From assembly GCA_002205125.1 (NCBI GenBank), contig NIOE01000007.1:1-64000 (forward strand): a stretch of DNA of 64,000 bases. Direction: 5' to 3'. The notes below the pieces were generated by a model. The model was given only the letters and a program-made list of their open reading frames with translations, searched no databases and was not told the DNA's origin. Within the stretch, counting starts at the first letter, position 1, and the number at the start of each line of letters is the position of its first letter. The stretch is from Roseateles noduli. Lineage in GTDB: Bacteria > Pseudomonadota > Gammaproteobacteria > Burkholderiales > Burkholderiaceae_C. The position numbers were made by a program, and so were the translations under genes. This document shows, one piece after another, positions 51,913-60,748 of this stretch.

Positions 51913-52733
51913 GCATTGCCCACGACCTTTCCGACGCCGAGTTCGACGAACTCGACGAACTTCTCGCCATCACGCCCGAACCGCTGGAGCCGCTGGACGC
52001 CTCGATGCTGGACGGCTACCTGGCCGGCGTGCTGGTGCAGCCCCGCCTGATCCCGATCGAGGAATGGCTGCCGCCCATCTTCGACTACGAAGGCCGCCCG
52101 CTGCCCGACGACGTCGATCCCGCCTGGCTCGCCCGCATCCGCGCGCTGGTGGAGCGCCGCTTGGCCTCGCTGAACCACAGCATGCTGGAGCAGGGCTGGT
52201 TCTACCCGGTGGTGCTGGACCTGGAAGCGGATGAAGCGGACGCCGACGGCACCGCTGAAGACGCTGCGGAAGGCGCCGCTCCGGAGGCCGCCGCGCAAGC
52301 CGACCCCAAGGTCGATGCCAACGCCGACGAGCCCGTCGATCCGGACGCGCCGCAGCTCCCCGACGATCCGATCACCCAGGCCTTGCTGCCGTGGGTGGGC
52401 GGCTTCGAGTACGCCGCGGTGACCTTCCCCGATCTGCACGAGCAGGCCGACGACAACATCAACGCGCTGCTGGCGCGCCTGTACCGCCACCTGCCGGCCG
52501 AGACGCCGGAGGAAGTGGAGATCGTCGAGCTGCTGGACAAGGAGCATCCGCTCAAGAACATCGACGAGGCCATCGAGGACCTGATCCTGACCGTCGTCGA
52601 CCTGCAGGAAGCGACGGAGCAGCAGCGGTATCACGTCGAGCAGGTGCGCCGCGATGCGCCCAAGCTGGGCCGCAACGATCCCTGCCACTGCGGCTCGGGC
52701 AAGAAGTTCAAGAACTGCCACGGCGCGGCCTGA
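51909..52733 (+). CDS. YecA/UPF0149-family protein with C-terminal SEC-C zinc motif
   Basis: 274 residues. The N-terminal domain matches UPF0149 ([17 protein letters not shown] then [11 protein letters not shown]). An acidic Ala/Asp/Glu-rich linker (about 110-150) follows. The last 17 residues are a SEC-C zinc-binding motif ([17 protein letters not shown]), as at the C-terminus of SecA, where it binds zinc and SecB/ribosome. Such proteins are thought to act near the ribosome or Sec machinery. Translation is coupled to the preceding LysR gene; a terminator follows. Confidence 0.88.
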   Translation: MSIAHDLSDAEFDELDELLAITPEPLEPLDASMLDGYLAGVLVQPRLIPIEEWLPPIFDYEGRPLPDDVDPAWLARIRALVERRLASLNHSMLEQGWFYPVVLDLEADEADADGTAEDAAEGAAPEAAAQADPKVDANADEPVDPDAPQLPDDPITQALLPWVGGFEYAAVTFPDLHEQADDNINALLARLYRHLPAETPEEVEIVELLDKEHPLKNIDEAIEDLILTVVDLQEATEQQRYHVEQVRRDAPKLGRNDPCHCGSGKKFKNCHGAA

Positions 52734-52790
52734 CCGCCGCCGGCCGTCGCGTCGCGCCTGAGGCGCGGCGAGGGCGGTGAAGCCACACGA

Positions 52791-52815
52791 CGCCGGCCCT
52801 CGCGCCGGCGTTTTT
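52791..52815 (+). terminator. Rho-independent terminator after the SEC-C gene
   Basis: CGCCGGC (52791-52797) pairs with GCCGGCG (52804-52810) around a six-base loop and is followed by TTTTT. It lies between two convergent genes and is oriented for the plus-strand transcript. Confidence 0.85.
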
Positions 52816-52820
52816 CATGG

Positions 52821-53612
52821 TCAGCCGGCGCTTGCGAAGTCGGCGATCGACACCGTCCTCAGCGCCGTGTCCAGCAGCGCGACATCGCCGCCGAGCAGCC
52901 GGCTGGCCTCGCGCGCGGCGCCGAGCACGGCGCGGCAGGCGTTGAGCATGGTTTCGGGCGGAGACAAGCGCACCCGAGGTCCCGAGACGGCGATCGCGCC
53001 CTGCACACGGCCGTCGATGGCGAACACCGGCGCGGCGACCGAGGCCGTGTCCGGTTCGCGCTCGCCGTAGGAGACGCCCCATCCGCGCTCGCGGATGGCC
53101 GGGAAGCGTTCGCGCAGGTCGCTCGAGAACGCGCACAGCACCTTGCCCGACGCGCCCTGGTGCAGCGCGTACTGCTGCCCCACCGCCACCGCCGCGCGTA
53201 CCGAACGCGCCGGCTCCCAGCGATGGATCGCGATCCGCGCCTCGCCGTGCCGGACGTAGAAGGACGCCGTCTCGCCGGTGTCCGTGCTGAGCTGCTTGAG
53301 CAGCGGCTCCACGATCGGCCCGACGTGGAACGAGCGCTGATAGATGGTCGCCAGCCGCAGCGGCGCCGGTCCGATCGCGTACTGCCCATCCGGCAGCCGC
53401 CGCACGAAGCCGCCATGTTCCAGCGCCGCCAACAACCGCAGCACGGTGCTCTTGTAGAGCCCGGTGCGTCGCGACAGCTCCGCCAGCGACAGGGCGTCAT
53501 CGTCCTGGCCGAACGCGCCCAGCAGCGCGAACGCGCGGTCGAGCACGGCCACGCCGCTGGATCCGGCGGAGGCCTCGGGGTTCTCGGAAGGTGCGCTGTC
53601 TGAGTCGGCCAC
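52821..53612 (-). CDS. IclR-family transcriptional regulator
   Basis: 263 residues from GTG 53612, which has GAGGG eight bases upstream; a further upstream TTG would run into the operator. N-terminal winged HTH (LSLAELSRRTGLYKSTVLRL then LEHGGFVRR), then the IclR effector domain with GASGKVLCAF and the C-terminal VAAPVFAIDGRVQGAIAVSG. Divergent from the Bug/CoA-transferase/lyase operon with an inverted repeat between them, so it likely controls that operon in response to an organic acid or its CoA ester. Confidence 0.92.
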   Translation of the reverse strand: MADSDSAPSENPEASAGSSGVAVLDRAFALLGAFGQDDDALSLAELSRRTGLYKSTVLRLLAALEHGGFVRRLPDGQYAIGPAPLRLATIYQRSFHVGPIVEPLLKQLSTDTGETASFYVRHGEARIAIHRWEPARSVRAAVAVGQQYALHQGASGKVLCAFSSDLRERFPAIRERGWGVSYGEREPDTASVAAPVFAIDGRVQGAIAVSGPRVRLSPPETMLNACRAVLGAAREASRLLGGDVALLDTALRTVSIADFASAG

Positions 53613-53652
53613 GGGTAATCCCTCGTCTCGGGCATCGCGGAGACGTCCTACA

Positions 53653-53689
53653 GTTCTATCAAACAAACCGACGTTCTGCTAGATAGAAC
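53653..53689. promoter_or_regulatory. Candidate IclR operator in the divergent promoter region
   Basis: GTTCTATC (53653-53660) is exactly repeated inverted as GATAGAAC (53682-53689). Within this span a tighter pair GTTCT (53673-53677) / AGAAC (53685-53689) forms a palindrome of the length IclR proteins usually bind. It sits between the divergent regulator and the Bug gene, overlapping where the promoters should be. Confidence 0.65.
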
Positions 53690-53706
53690 AAATACGGAGA
53701 CGCGAC

Positions 53707-54714
53707 ATGACGAAGTCCCTGGCCCCGCAGTGCCTGATCCGAGGCGCCGCCTTCACCCTGATTGCCGCGGCGAGCGCCGGCTTGACCGCCACGGCGGCGC
53801 TGGCCGCCGACGCCGCCTTCCCGAGCCAGCCCATCCGCCTGATCGTCCCGTTCCCGCCCGGCGGCGGCACGGACATCGTGTCGCGGCTGATCCTGGAGAA
53901 GGTGCGCGAGGACACCGGCTGGACCTTCGTCCCGGACAACAAGGCCGGCGCGGGCGGCAACATCGGGCTGGACGCCGTCGCCAAGAGCAAGGCCGACGGT
54001 TACACGCTGGGCATGGGCCAGACCGCCAACCTGGCGATCAACCCGACGCTCTATCCCAAGATGCCCTATGACGCGGCCAAGGCCTTCACGCCGGTCGCGC
54101 TGGTCGCGGGGCAGCCGGTGGTGCTGGTGGTCTCGTCATCCTCCAGCTTCAAGACGGTCGCCGACCTGGTCGCCGCCGCCAAGGCAAAACCTGGCACCTT
54201 GACGATGGCCTCCGCCGGCAACGGCACGGTGGGCCATCTGACGGGGGAACTGTTCTCGAAGCAGGCCGCCATCCAGGTGACGCACATCCCCTACAAGGGC
54301 GCCGGTCCGGCCGCGACCGACCTGCTCGGCGGTCAGGTGGACTACTACTTCGCGACGCCGCAGACGGTGGTGCCCTTCATCAAGGCCGGCAAGCTGCGCG
54401 CGCTGGCGATCAGTTCCGCCGCGCGGCTGCCGGTGCTGCCCGACGTCCCGACCGTGGCCGAGAGCGGCTTCAAGGGCTTCGATACCTCGGACTGGAAGAT
54501 GATCGTCGCGCCGGCCGGCACGCCGGCGGCGGTCGTGACGCGGATGAACGCGCAGGTGCAGAAGGCCCTGTCCAAGGCGGCCACGATCGGCCAGCTGCAG
54601 TCGGAAGGCAGCGTGCCGATGGCCGGCACGCCGCAGCAGGCCGCGCAGTTCCTGGCGCGCGAGCAGAAGCGCTGGGGCGACGTGGTCCGCAGCGGCAACG
54701 TCAAGGTCGACTGA
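53707..54714 (+). CDS. Tripartite tricarboxylate transporter substrate-binding protein (Bug family)
   Basis: 335 residues. Signal peptide (about 1-35, ending AALAADAA), then the Bug signature FPSQPIRLIVPFPPGGGTDI and a second motif around VTHIPYKGAGPAATDLLGGQ. A periplasmic binder of carboxylates. The membrane subunits TctA/TctB are not nearby, as is common for orphan Bug proteins in Burkholderiales. Next to a CoA-transferase and a citryl-CoA-lyase-like gene, it probably binds a di- or tricarboxylate that these then process. Confidence 0.93.
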   Translation: MTKSLAPQCLIRGAAFTLIAAASAGLTATAALAADAAFPSQPIRLIVPFPPGGGTDIVSRLILEKVREDTGWTFVPDNKAGAGGNIGLDAVAKSKADGYTLGMGQTANLAINPTLYPKMPYDAAKAFTPVALVAGQPVVLVVSSSSSFKTVADLVAAAKAKPGTLTMASAGNGTVGHLTGELFSKQAAIQVTHIPYKGAGPAATDLLGGQVDYYFATPQTVVPFIKAGKLRALAISSAARLPVLPDVPTVAESGFKGFDTSDWKMIVAPAGTPAAVVTRMNAQVQKALSKAATIGQLQSEGSVPMAGTPQQAAQFLAREQKRWGDVVRSGNVKVD

Positions 54715-54748
54715 CCGGTCGCACGGCGCAGCTTCGGATGAGCCCATC

Positions 54749-55951
54749 ATGAGCCAATCTCCCTTGCGCGGCGTCCGCGTCCTCGACCTGACCAACGTGC
54801 TGGCCGGCCCCTTCGCCTGCCACCAGCTGGCGCACCTGGGCGCCGACGTCATCAAGGTCGAGGCGCGCGAGACCGGCGACCTCGCCCGCCAGCTCGGCGC
54901 CGACACGGCGCTGAACCAGGCGCACATGGGCGTGTCCTTCCTGGCGCAGAACCCGGGGAAGCGCTCCATCACCATCGATCTGAAGCGGCCGTCCGGCAAG
55001 GCGGTGTTCCGCAAGCTGGTGGCGACGGCGGACGTGGTCGTCGAGAACTTCCGGCCCGGCGTGATGCAGCGGCTGGGCGTCGGCTTCGACGAGCTCCGCC
55101 AGGTCAATCCTCGGCTGGTCTATTGCGCGATCTCGGGCTTCGGACAGGACGGGCCGCTGCGTGACCTGCCCGCGTATGACCAGATCATCCAGGGCATGTC
55201 CGGGATGATGAGCATCACCGGGGGGCCGGACACGGCGCCGTTCCGCGTCGGGCATCCGGTGGCCGACACCATCGGCGGCCTGACGGCGGCGATGGCGATC
55301 GCTGCGGCGTTGGCGGACAAGGAACGCGCCGACGCGACCTTCATCGACGTCTCGATGCTCGAGGCGGCGATGGCGACGATGGGATGGGCGGTGTCGAACC
55401 TGCTCGTCGCAGGCCGCGAGCCGCAGCCGATGGGCAACGACAACGTGACGGCCAGTCCGTCCGGTACCTTCCGCACGGGGCAGGGGCTGCTCAACATCGC
55501 GGCCAACAAGCAGGAGCAGTTCGAGGCCGTCTGCGACACGGTCGGTCATCCGGAGTGGAAGACCGATCGGCGCTTCGTCGATCGCCACGCGCGGCTGAAG
55601 CATCGGGCCGAACTCAAGCATCTGCTCGAAGCCGCGATGAGCGATGGCTCCGCCGCGGATTGGTGGCAGCGTCTGAACGAGGCGGGCGTGCCCGCGGGTC
55701 CGGTGTACTCCGTGAAGGAAGCGCTCGCGCATCCGCAGATCGCGGACCGCGGGATGGTTGCGAACTTCGAGGACGTGCCCGGCGTCGGTCGCGACGTCCG
55801 CGTGCTGCGCACCGGCTTCAAGCTGAACGGACAGGCGCCGTCGGTGTCGACGCCGCCGCCGCGGCTGGGCCAGGACACCGAGGCCATCCTCGAAGAACTG
55901 GGTTACGGCGCCGCCGAGCGCGCCGCGCTGAAAGAGGAGAAGGCCGTATGA
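54749..55951 (+). CDS. Class III CoA-transferase (CaiB/BaiF family)
   Basis: 400 residues, normal for the family. N-terminal GVRVLDLTNVLAGPFACHQL and the ADVIKVE strand, VENFRPGVMQRLG, and GHPVADTIGG with Asp 173 at the position I associate with the catalytic aspartate. Transfers CoA between acyl-CoA and a free carboxylic acid. Overlaps the following lyase gene by 4 bases, so the product is presumably the CoA thioester that the lyase cleaves. Confidence 0.92.
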   Translation: MSQSPLRGVRVLDLTNVLAGPFACHQLAHLGADVIKVEARETGDLARQLGADTALNQAHMGVSFLAQNPGKRSITIDLKRPSGKAVFRKLVATADVVVENFRPGVMQRLGVGFDELRQVNPRLVYCAISGFGQDGPLRDLPAYDQIIQGMSGMMSITGGPDTAPFRVGHPVADTIGGLTAAMAIAAALADKERADATFIDVSMLEAAMATMGWAVSNLLVAGREPQPMGNDNVTASPSGTFRTGQGLLNIAANKQEQFEAVCDTVGHPEWKTDRRFVDRHARLKHRAELKHLLEAAMSDGSAADWWQRLNEAGVPAGPVYSVKEALAHPQIADRGMVANFEDVPGVGRDVRVLRTGFKLNGQAPSVSTPPPRLGQDTEAILEELGYGAAERAALKEEKAV

Positions 55952-56796
55952 GCGCCAACGAAGGCAAGCCGACGCCGGTCGACGGACCGGTGCACGATCA
56001 ACGCGTGCCGGACTGGTGGCGCACCTCGATCATCGAGATGTCGCCCGGCGTCATCCGGTACGGCGGCCACGCGATCCAGGACCTGATCGGGCAGGTCAGC
56101 TTCGCCCAGATGATCTGGCTGATGACGCGCGGCGAGCTGCCCGGTTCGGAGCAGGCCAAGCTGCTGGACGTCGCACTGATGGCCGCGGTCGACCACGGCC
56201 CGCAGGCGCCGAGCATCGCCATCGCGCGCATGGCCGCGACCTGCGGCGTCGGTCTCAACAATGCGATGGCCTCGGCGATCAACGTGCTCGGCGACGTGCA
56301 CGGCGGCGCGGGCGAGCAATGCGTGGAGATGCTGCAGGCCATCGCGATGCGCATGGACGCGGGCGGCTCGCTCGAAGACGCCACCGCCGCGGGCCTGGAC
56401 GAGGCCATCGAGCTGCGCGGCAAGTTCGTCTCGGGATTCGGACATCGCTTCCATCCGGTGGACCCGCGCGCACCGCGGCTGCTGGAACTTGTCGATGAGG
56501 CCGCTCAGCTCGGCGTGGTGTCGGGTCGCTTCGCCACCATCGGCCGAGCCGTGGAAGCGGAGCTGCAACGGCGCAAGGACGGCCGCCGCATTCCGATGAA
56601 CATCGACGGCGCGACCGCCGTGATCTACGCCGAGCTCGGCTTCCCGGCGCCGCTGGCGCGCGGGCTGTTCTGCATCTCGCGCTCGGTGGGCATCCTGGCC
56701 CACGCCTGGGAACAGACGCAGCAGGGCGGCCGCAACAAGGGCCCGATGCCGCGCGAATACCTGTGGACCTACGACGGTCCGCCGGCCAAGCGCTGA
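55948..56796 (+). CDS. Citrate-synthase-fold lyase (citryl-CoA lyase-like)
   Basis: 282 residues, shorter than citrate synthase (about 430) and the size of stand-alone citryl-CoA lyase-like proteins. Active-site segments are present: DVHGGAGEQ with its His, and GFGHRFHPVDPRAPRLLEL with the His/Asp/Arg cluster. Expected to split a 3-hydroxy-acyl-CoA such as citryl- or a related CoA ester into acetyl-CoA plus a keto acid. Strong AGGAG site and ATGA coupling to the CoA-transferase. Exact substrate unknown. Confidence 0.85.
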   Translation: MSANEGKPTPVDGPVHDQRVPDWWRTSIIEMSPGVIRYGGHAIQDLIGQVSFAQMIWLMTRGELPGSEQAKLLDVALMAAVDHGPQAPSIAIARMAATCGVGLNNAMASAINVLGDVHGGAGEQCVEMLQAIAMRMDAGGSLEDATAAGLDEAIELRGKFVSGFGHRFHPVDPRAPRLLELVDEAAQLGVVSGRFATIGRAVEAELQRRKDGRRIPMNIDGATAVIYAELGFPAPLARGLFCISRSVGILAHAWEQTQQGGRNKGPMPREYLWTYDGPPAKR

Positions 56797-56860
56797 AGCG
56801 GTCGGGCGCGATGCTGTGCGCCCGGAGGCGCGCCCCGGTGCGCGACGACCGCGCGTGCGC

Positions 56861-57703
56861 TCAGACCTCGATGACGAGGTCGGGCCGGTAGTCTTCCTGC
56901 TCGCCCTTGTTGGCGTAGCCCAGCGGATTGGCGACGACGCGGCAGCGGTGCGGCGTCTCGCCGCGCGGCCCGGAGGCGGACTCGACGACGTAGTCGTGGG
57001 CGCAATGCAGGTGGCCGTGCAGCCACAGGTCCGCATAGGGCAGCAGATCGTCGAGCGAATTGCAGAAGCCGGCCGTGCCCGGCGTGAGGCCGTAGCGCGG
57101 GTCGGCGCTGCGCAGGCTGGGCGCGTAGTGGGTCACCGCCACGGTCTTCCCGCCGAAGGGCCGTTCGAGCGCCTCCCGCAGCCAGGCCTGGCAGTCCAGC
57201 GCCAGGTCGCGCTGCCGTTCCGCCAGCATGTGCTGCCCGTCGACCAGCGTCGAGAAGCGGCGCAGGTAGTGGTTCGCCGCGCGGAAGGCCTTCTCTCTGG
57301 CCGCCAGCTGCTTGGTCGGCGTCGCTTCGCGCGCGGCCAGCGCGTCGAAGTCGGCCCACAGCGTCGTGCCGAGGAAACGCACGTCGCCGATGACGATCTC
57401 CTCGCGGTCCAGCCACTCGATGCCGAGGTCGGCGCAGGTCTGGCGCAGCCGCGCATGGGCGGTGGCGAAGTCGATGCCGTCGTACTCGTGATTGCCCGGG
57501 ACGTAGAGCACCCGCGACCAGGGCGCGCCGTCGCGCCTGGGCGAGAAACGGCCCAGGCCGAAGTCGTCCGTCACCAGCCGCGAGCCGGTCTGGTACGAGC
57601 CCACGTCGCCCGCGAGCACCAGCAGGTCGACGTCCGGCGCGGCGGTCGTCTGGAAGTCGGTCTGGCGCTCGAGATGGAGGTCGGAGATCAGTTGCAGGCG
57701 CAC
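56861..57703 (-). CDS. Calcineurin-like metallophosphoesterase
   Basis: 280 residues from GTG 57703, placed because the metal-binding strand follows at once (LQLISDLHLE). Further metal ligands: LLVLAGDVG, YVPGNHEYDG, VTHYAPS and LWLHGHLHCAHD, the full DxH-GDxxx-GNHE-H-GHxH set of the family. Soluble, no signal peptide. Substrate not predictable. Convergent with the citryl-CoA-lyase-like gene and divergent from the stress protein gene. Confidence 0.9.
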   Translation of the reverse strand: MRLQLISDLHLERQTDFQTTAAPDVDLLVLAGDVGSYQTGSRLVTDDFGLGRFSPRRDGAPWSRVLYVPGNHEYDGIDFATAHARLRQTCADLGIEWLDREEIVIGDVRFLGTTLWADFDALAAREATPTKQLAAREKAFRAANHYLRRFSTLVDGQHMLAERQRDLALDCQAWLREALERPFGGKTVAVTHYAPSLRSADPRYGLTPGTAGFCNSLDDLLPYADLWLHGHLHCAHDYVVESASGPRGETPHRCRVVANPLGYANKGEQEDYRPDLVIEV

Positions 57704-57851
57704 GGCGGGTCGGCGGAGGGCGGATGTCGGAAAGCGCGATTGTCCAACGTCAAGGACGACGCAGCCTGCGGCATCGGTGCGGCTTTCCGGAAGCGGCCCT
57801 GTGACACACTGGTCCGAGGCCGGACGTCGGCCGTCACAGAGGGAGATCACG

Positions 57852-58274
57852 ATGAAGATCCTCGTCGCCGTCGATGGCAGCACGTACTCCAAGCGCATGC
57901 TGGCCTACCTCTCCGCCCACGACGAGTGGCTGGGCGGGGCCCACGACTACACCGTGGTGCACGTGGTTCCCGGCGTGCCGCCGCGCGCGGCCGCGGTGCT
58001 CGACAAGGCCGTGCTCGCCGAGTACTACCAGGAAGAGGCCGGGAAGGTGCTCAAGCCGATCCGCGCCTTCATGGACAAGCGCGGCATCAAGGCCCAGTAC
58101 GTCGTCAAGACCGGGCACGCGTCGGACGCGATCACGGCCGTGGCCGAGAAGGGACGCTTCGATCTGCTGATGATGGGCTCGCACGGCCACACGGCGCTGG
58201 GCAAGCTGGTGCTGGGCTCGGTGGCCACCAAGGTCATGGCCCACAGCGATGTGCCGGTGCTGCTGATCCGCTGA
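57852..58274 (+). CDS. Universal stress protein (UspA family)
   Basis: 140 residues from ATG 57852 with GGGAGA upstream. MKILVAVDGSTYSKRMLAYL at the start and the ATP-binding motif GSHGHTALGKLVLGSVATKV (G-x2-G-x9-G-S/T) near the end place it in the ATP-binding Usp group. Ends in PVLLIR, as usual. Followed by a hairpin shared with the convergent small gene. Confidence 0.94.
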   Translation: MKILVAVDGSTYSKRMLAYLSAHDEWLGGAHDYTVVHVVPGVPPRAAAVLDKAVLAEYYQEEAGKVLKPIRAFMDKRGIKAQYVVKTGHASDAITAVAEKGRFDLLMMGSHGHTALGKLVLGSVATKVMAHSDVPVLLIR

Positions 58275-58293
58275 TCCTCGGCCCGGAATGCAA

Positions 58294-58316
58294 AAGGCGC
58301 CCGCGTGGGGCGCCTT
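58294..58316. terminator. Hairpin between convergent usp and 73-aa genes
   Basis: AAGGCGCC (58294-58301) pairs with GGCGCCTT (58309-58316). Read on the minus strand the stem is followed by TTTT, making it a standard terminator for the downstream-facing small gene; on the plus strand the T-run is short. Confidence 0.65.
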
Positions 58317-58321
58317 GCGCG

Positions 58322-58543
58322 TCAGCCGCGTCGCGCGGCCATCCAGGAGAGCGGCGACTCCACCGCGGCCGGCGGTGCGGACTCCGATTCCAGCCCGTAG
58401 TCGCTGCGCCGGAAGTCCTCGTACTCGCTCTCGTCGCCGAAACTCGCTTCCATGCCGAAGGCGGTGCCCATGTCGGCCGGCTCCGGCTCGTGGCCGGCAG
58501 GCGGGTTGCGACGGAAAAGGCTCAGGGCGGAGGAGATTCGCAT
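58322..58543 (-). CDS. Small hypothetical acidic protein (73 aa)
   Basis: 73 residues from ATG 58543 with a weak GAGG-type site. A short basic N-terminus (MRISSALSLFRRNPP) is followed by an acidic Glu/Asp/Ser-rich middle (ASFGDESEYEDFRRSD). No membrane segment or known motif. The terminator immediately after its stop, facing the right way, supports it being real. Confidence 0.55.
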   Translation of the reverse strand: MRISSALSLFRRNPPAGHEPEPADMGTAFGMEASFGDESEYEDFRRSDYGLESESAPPAAVESPLSWMAARRG

Positions 58544-58814
58544 GATGGACCTCGTCGGAAAGCACGGGGTGTGACCGTCGCGCGGTGACGATGCTTCGCC
58601 GCGCGGTGAAGCACAGTTTGCGCGACTTTGTCTTCAGGCAAATCCCCAGATCGCGGGTGCTCTGGAATCGCGCTCACAAATACACACAGACTGGTGCGTG
58701 CCCACCACAGGTGAGGCGAAATAACCACGTGCCCCACTTAGGTGTGATGCCCCCCTCAATCAGGGGTGACTATGCTCCGCGTCTTCCCTAATTCGTGGAA
58801 GCCATTGCTTTCTC

Positions 58815-59036
58815 ATGTCTCCACTTCTTCACAAATCAATGACCTGGGCGATCGTCGGCAGCGTCGTGCTGACTTCCGCCTGGCTGGCCAATTCCGTGCA
58901 GGACAAGCACGAGCGCGGTGGTTTCCGCATGCGCCTGGCCGAGCAGGGCGCTGCGTCCGCCTCGGCCGCGCCGTCCGTGGCGCCGTCGCACCTGCAGACG
59001 CTGACCAAGGTCCAGGTCGCCGCCCTCAAGCGCTGA
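58815..59036 (+). CDS. Small hypothetical membrane-anchored protein (73 aa)
   Basis: 73 residues. One N-terminal membrane segment (MTWAIVGSVVLTSAWLAN) then an Ala/Ser-rich soluble tail. No strong ribosome site. The last 11 bases overlap the end of the convergent argP gene. A small imperfect hairpin (CCCCT...AGGGG) lies near 58753-58768 upstream. No family recognised; the interval 58544-58814 holds no other gene that I can see. Confidence 0.5.
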   Translation: MSPLLHKSMTWAIVGSVVLTSAWLANSVQDKHERGGFRMRLAEQGAASASAAPSVAPSHLQTLTKVQVAALKR

Positions 59037-59994
59037 TCAAGGCCTCCCGGGCTCCCCGGGCCAGCGCCTCGCCGATCTGATCCAGCAACGCCGGAGGCGC
59101 CCCGCCTTCCGGCGTTGTCGTTTTTCCGGGGCTCGCGGCAACTGACGCAGTCTCGCCGCCCAGCTTCCACTGGTGCCAGTACAGGGCCACTTCCACCTGG
59201 ACTTCCGGGCGGAGCGCCACGAGTTCTCCGCTCGCCAGCAGCGGCCGGACCTGCAGTTCCGGCGCCACGCCCACCCCCCATCCCATCCGCACCGCGTTCA
59301 CGTAACCCTCGCTGGACGGGACGTAACGGGCGTTCAGCCGCGCGGAGCGCAGCCCCATCGCCTGCCGGACCCATTGCTGCTGGGCGTCATCCTTGCGGTT
59401 GAACACCAGGAACGGGACCTGGGCGAAGTTCGCCGCCCCCAGCCCGTTGGGCAGCATCCGGGCCGCGAAGTCCGGGCTGGCGACGGCGATGTAGCGCATC
59501 ACTCCCAGCGGTTGCGCGATGCAGCCGCGCAGCGCCTGCGGCACGGTCGTGACGCAGCCCAGCACCTCGCCCTGGCGCAGCCAGTCGTGGGTGAAGTCCT
59601 GGTCGTCGACGACCAGTTCCAGCCCGAAGCCCTCCCGCATCCCTCGCTGCACCAGCGGATCCAGCGCCGGCAGCACCCAGGTCGCCAGGCTGTCGGCGTT
59701 GACGGCGATCGGGAGCCGTTCGGTCTGCGCCGATTGCACGCCGAGTTCCCGCACGACGTCCGAGCGCAGCGCCGCCAGCTGGCGGGCGTAGCGCAGCAGG
59801 CGCTTGCCGGGATCCGTGAGCCGCAAGGGCCGGGAGCGCACCACCAGCAGCTGTCCGACCTGCGCCTCCAGGCTGCGCAGCCGCTGCGACACGGCGCTCT
59901 GCGTGATCGCCAGCGTCTCGGCGGCACGTTCGAAGCTGCGTTCGTCGGCCAGCGCGGCCAGGCAATCCAGGCCGGCGGCGTCCAGGTCTTTCAT
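59026..59994 (-). CDS. argP: LysR-type regulator ArgP/IciA
   Basis: 322 residues, AGGAAC before the ATG. HTH at residues 15-60 (FERAAETLAITQSAVSQRLR then SLEAQVGQLLVVRSRPLRLT), with the ArgP-like NADSLATWVLPAL segment. Divergent from a LysE/ArgO exporter gene, the standard ArgP target, across a 76-base promoter region. ArgP activates basic amino acid export in response to arginine and is blocked by lysine. Confidence 0.92.
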   Translation of the reverse strand: MKDLDAAGLDCLAALADERSFERAAETLAITQSAVSQRLRSLEAQVGQLLVVRSRPLRLTDPGKRLLRYARQLAALRSDVVRELGVQSAQTERLPIAVNADSLATWVLPALDPLVQRGMREGFGLELVVDDQDFTHDWLRQGEVLGCVTTVPQALRGCIAQPLGVMRYIAVASPDFAARMLPNGLGAANFAQVPFLVFNRKDDAQQQWVRQAMGLRSARLNARYVPSSEGYVNAVRMGWGVGVAPELQVRPLLASGELVALRPEVQVEVALYWHQWKLGGETASVAASPGKTTTPEGGAPPALLDQIGEALARGAREALISA

Positions 59995-60070
59995 AAGCGT
60001 TCCTAATGGAGTCGCTGAGATATTAATCCCGCTTCATCAAAGACGGTGGGCTGCTGACAATCCGGCGCAC
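59995..60070. promoter_or_regulatory. argP-lysE/argO divergent control region
   Basis: 76 bases between divergent genes must contain both promoters and the ArgP site. ATATTAAT (near 60020-60027) and a T-N11-A type arrangement around it are suggestive of a LysR-family site, but no single box is convincing. Confidence 0.4.
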
Positions 60071-60691
60071 ATGTCATCACCCAGCGCAGCCCTGTTGCAA
60101 GGTTGGCTCACCGGAGCCGGCCTGATCGTCGCCATCGGCGCGCAGAACGCGCTGGTGCTGCGCCAGGGCCTGATGCGCCAGCACGTGGCGCCGGTGGTGG
60201 TGGTGTGCGCGCTGTCGGACATGCTGCTGATCTGGCTGGGCGTGTTCGGACTGGGCCGGCTCATCGCCGCGAGCCCGCTGCTGATGGAAGTCTTCCGCTG
60301 GGGCGGCGCCGCCTTCCTGCTGGCCTACGGCGCCAAGGCCGCGCTGCGCGCGCTGTCGCCCCGGGCCGGCCTGCAGGCGCAGGCCGGCAGCGCGACGCTG
60401 TCGGCGGTGCTGGGCAGCACCCTGGCCATGACGTATCTCAACCCCCATGTCTACCTGGACACGGTGGTGCTGCTGGGCACCGTCGGCGCGCAGCAGCCGG
60501 CCGGCCTGCAATGGCCGTTCGCGGCGGGCGCCTCGGTGGCGTCCTGGATGTGGTTCTCGCTGCTGGGCTTCGGCGCGGCGGCGGTGGCGCCGGCGTTGCG
60601 CCGGCCGGCGGTCTGGCGCAGCATCGATGCCTTGATCGCCCTCGTGATGGTCTTGCTGGGACTGCAGCTGATCCTGCGCCCGCTGGCCTGA
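60071..60691 (+). CDS. LysE/ArgO-type basic amino acid exporter
   Basis: 206 residues, five to six membrane segments. GLIVAIGAQNALVLRQGLMR at the N-terminus is the LysE/ArgO signature, and TYLNPHVYLDTVVLLGTVG carries the conserved NPHxYxD motif. Exports arginine and/or lysine. Paired with argP; dadA follows after 57 bases on the same strand and may be co-transcribed. Confidence 0.93.
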   Translation: MSSPSAALLQGWLTGAGLIVAIGAQNALVLRQGLMRQHVAPVVVVCALSDMLLIWLGVFGLGRLIAASPLLMEVFRWGGAAFLLAYGAKAALRALSPRAGLQAQAGSATLSAVLGSTLAMTYLNPHVYLDTVVLLGTVGAQQPAGLQWPFAAGASVASWMWFSLLGFGAAAVAPALRRPAVWRSIDALIALVMVLLGLQLILRPLA

Positions 60692-60748
60692 CCCCTGCAT
60701 GTCCAACGCTGAACCGCAGCAGAACCACAAGTTCACCTGGAGCTCTCC

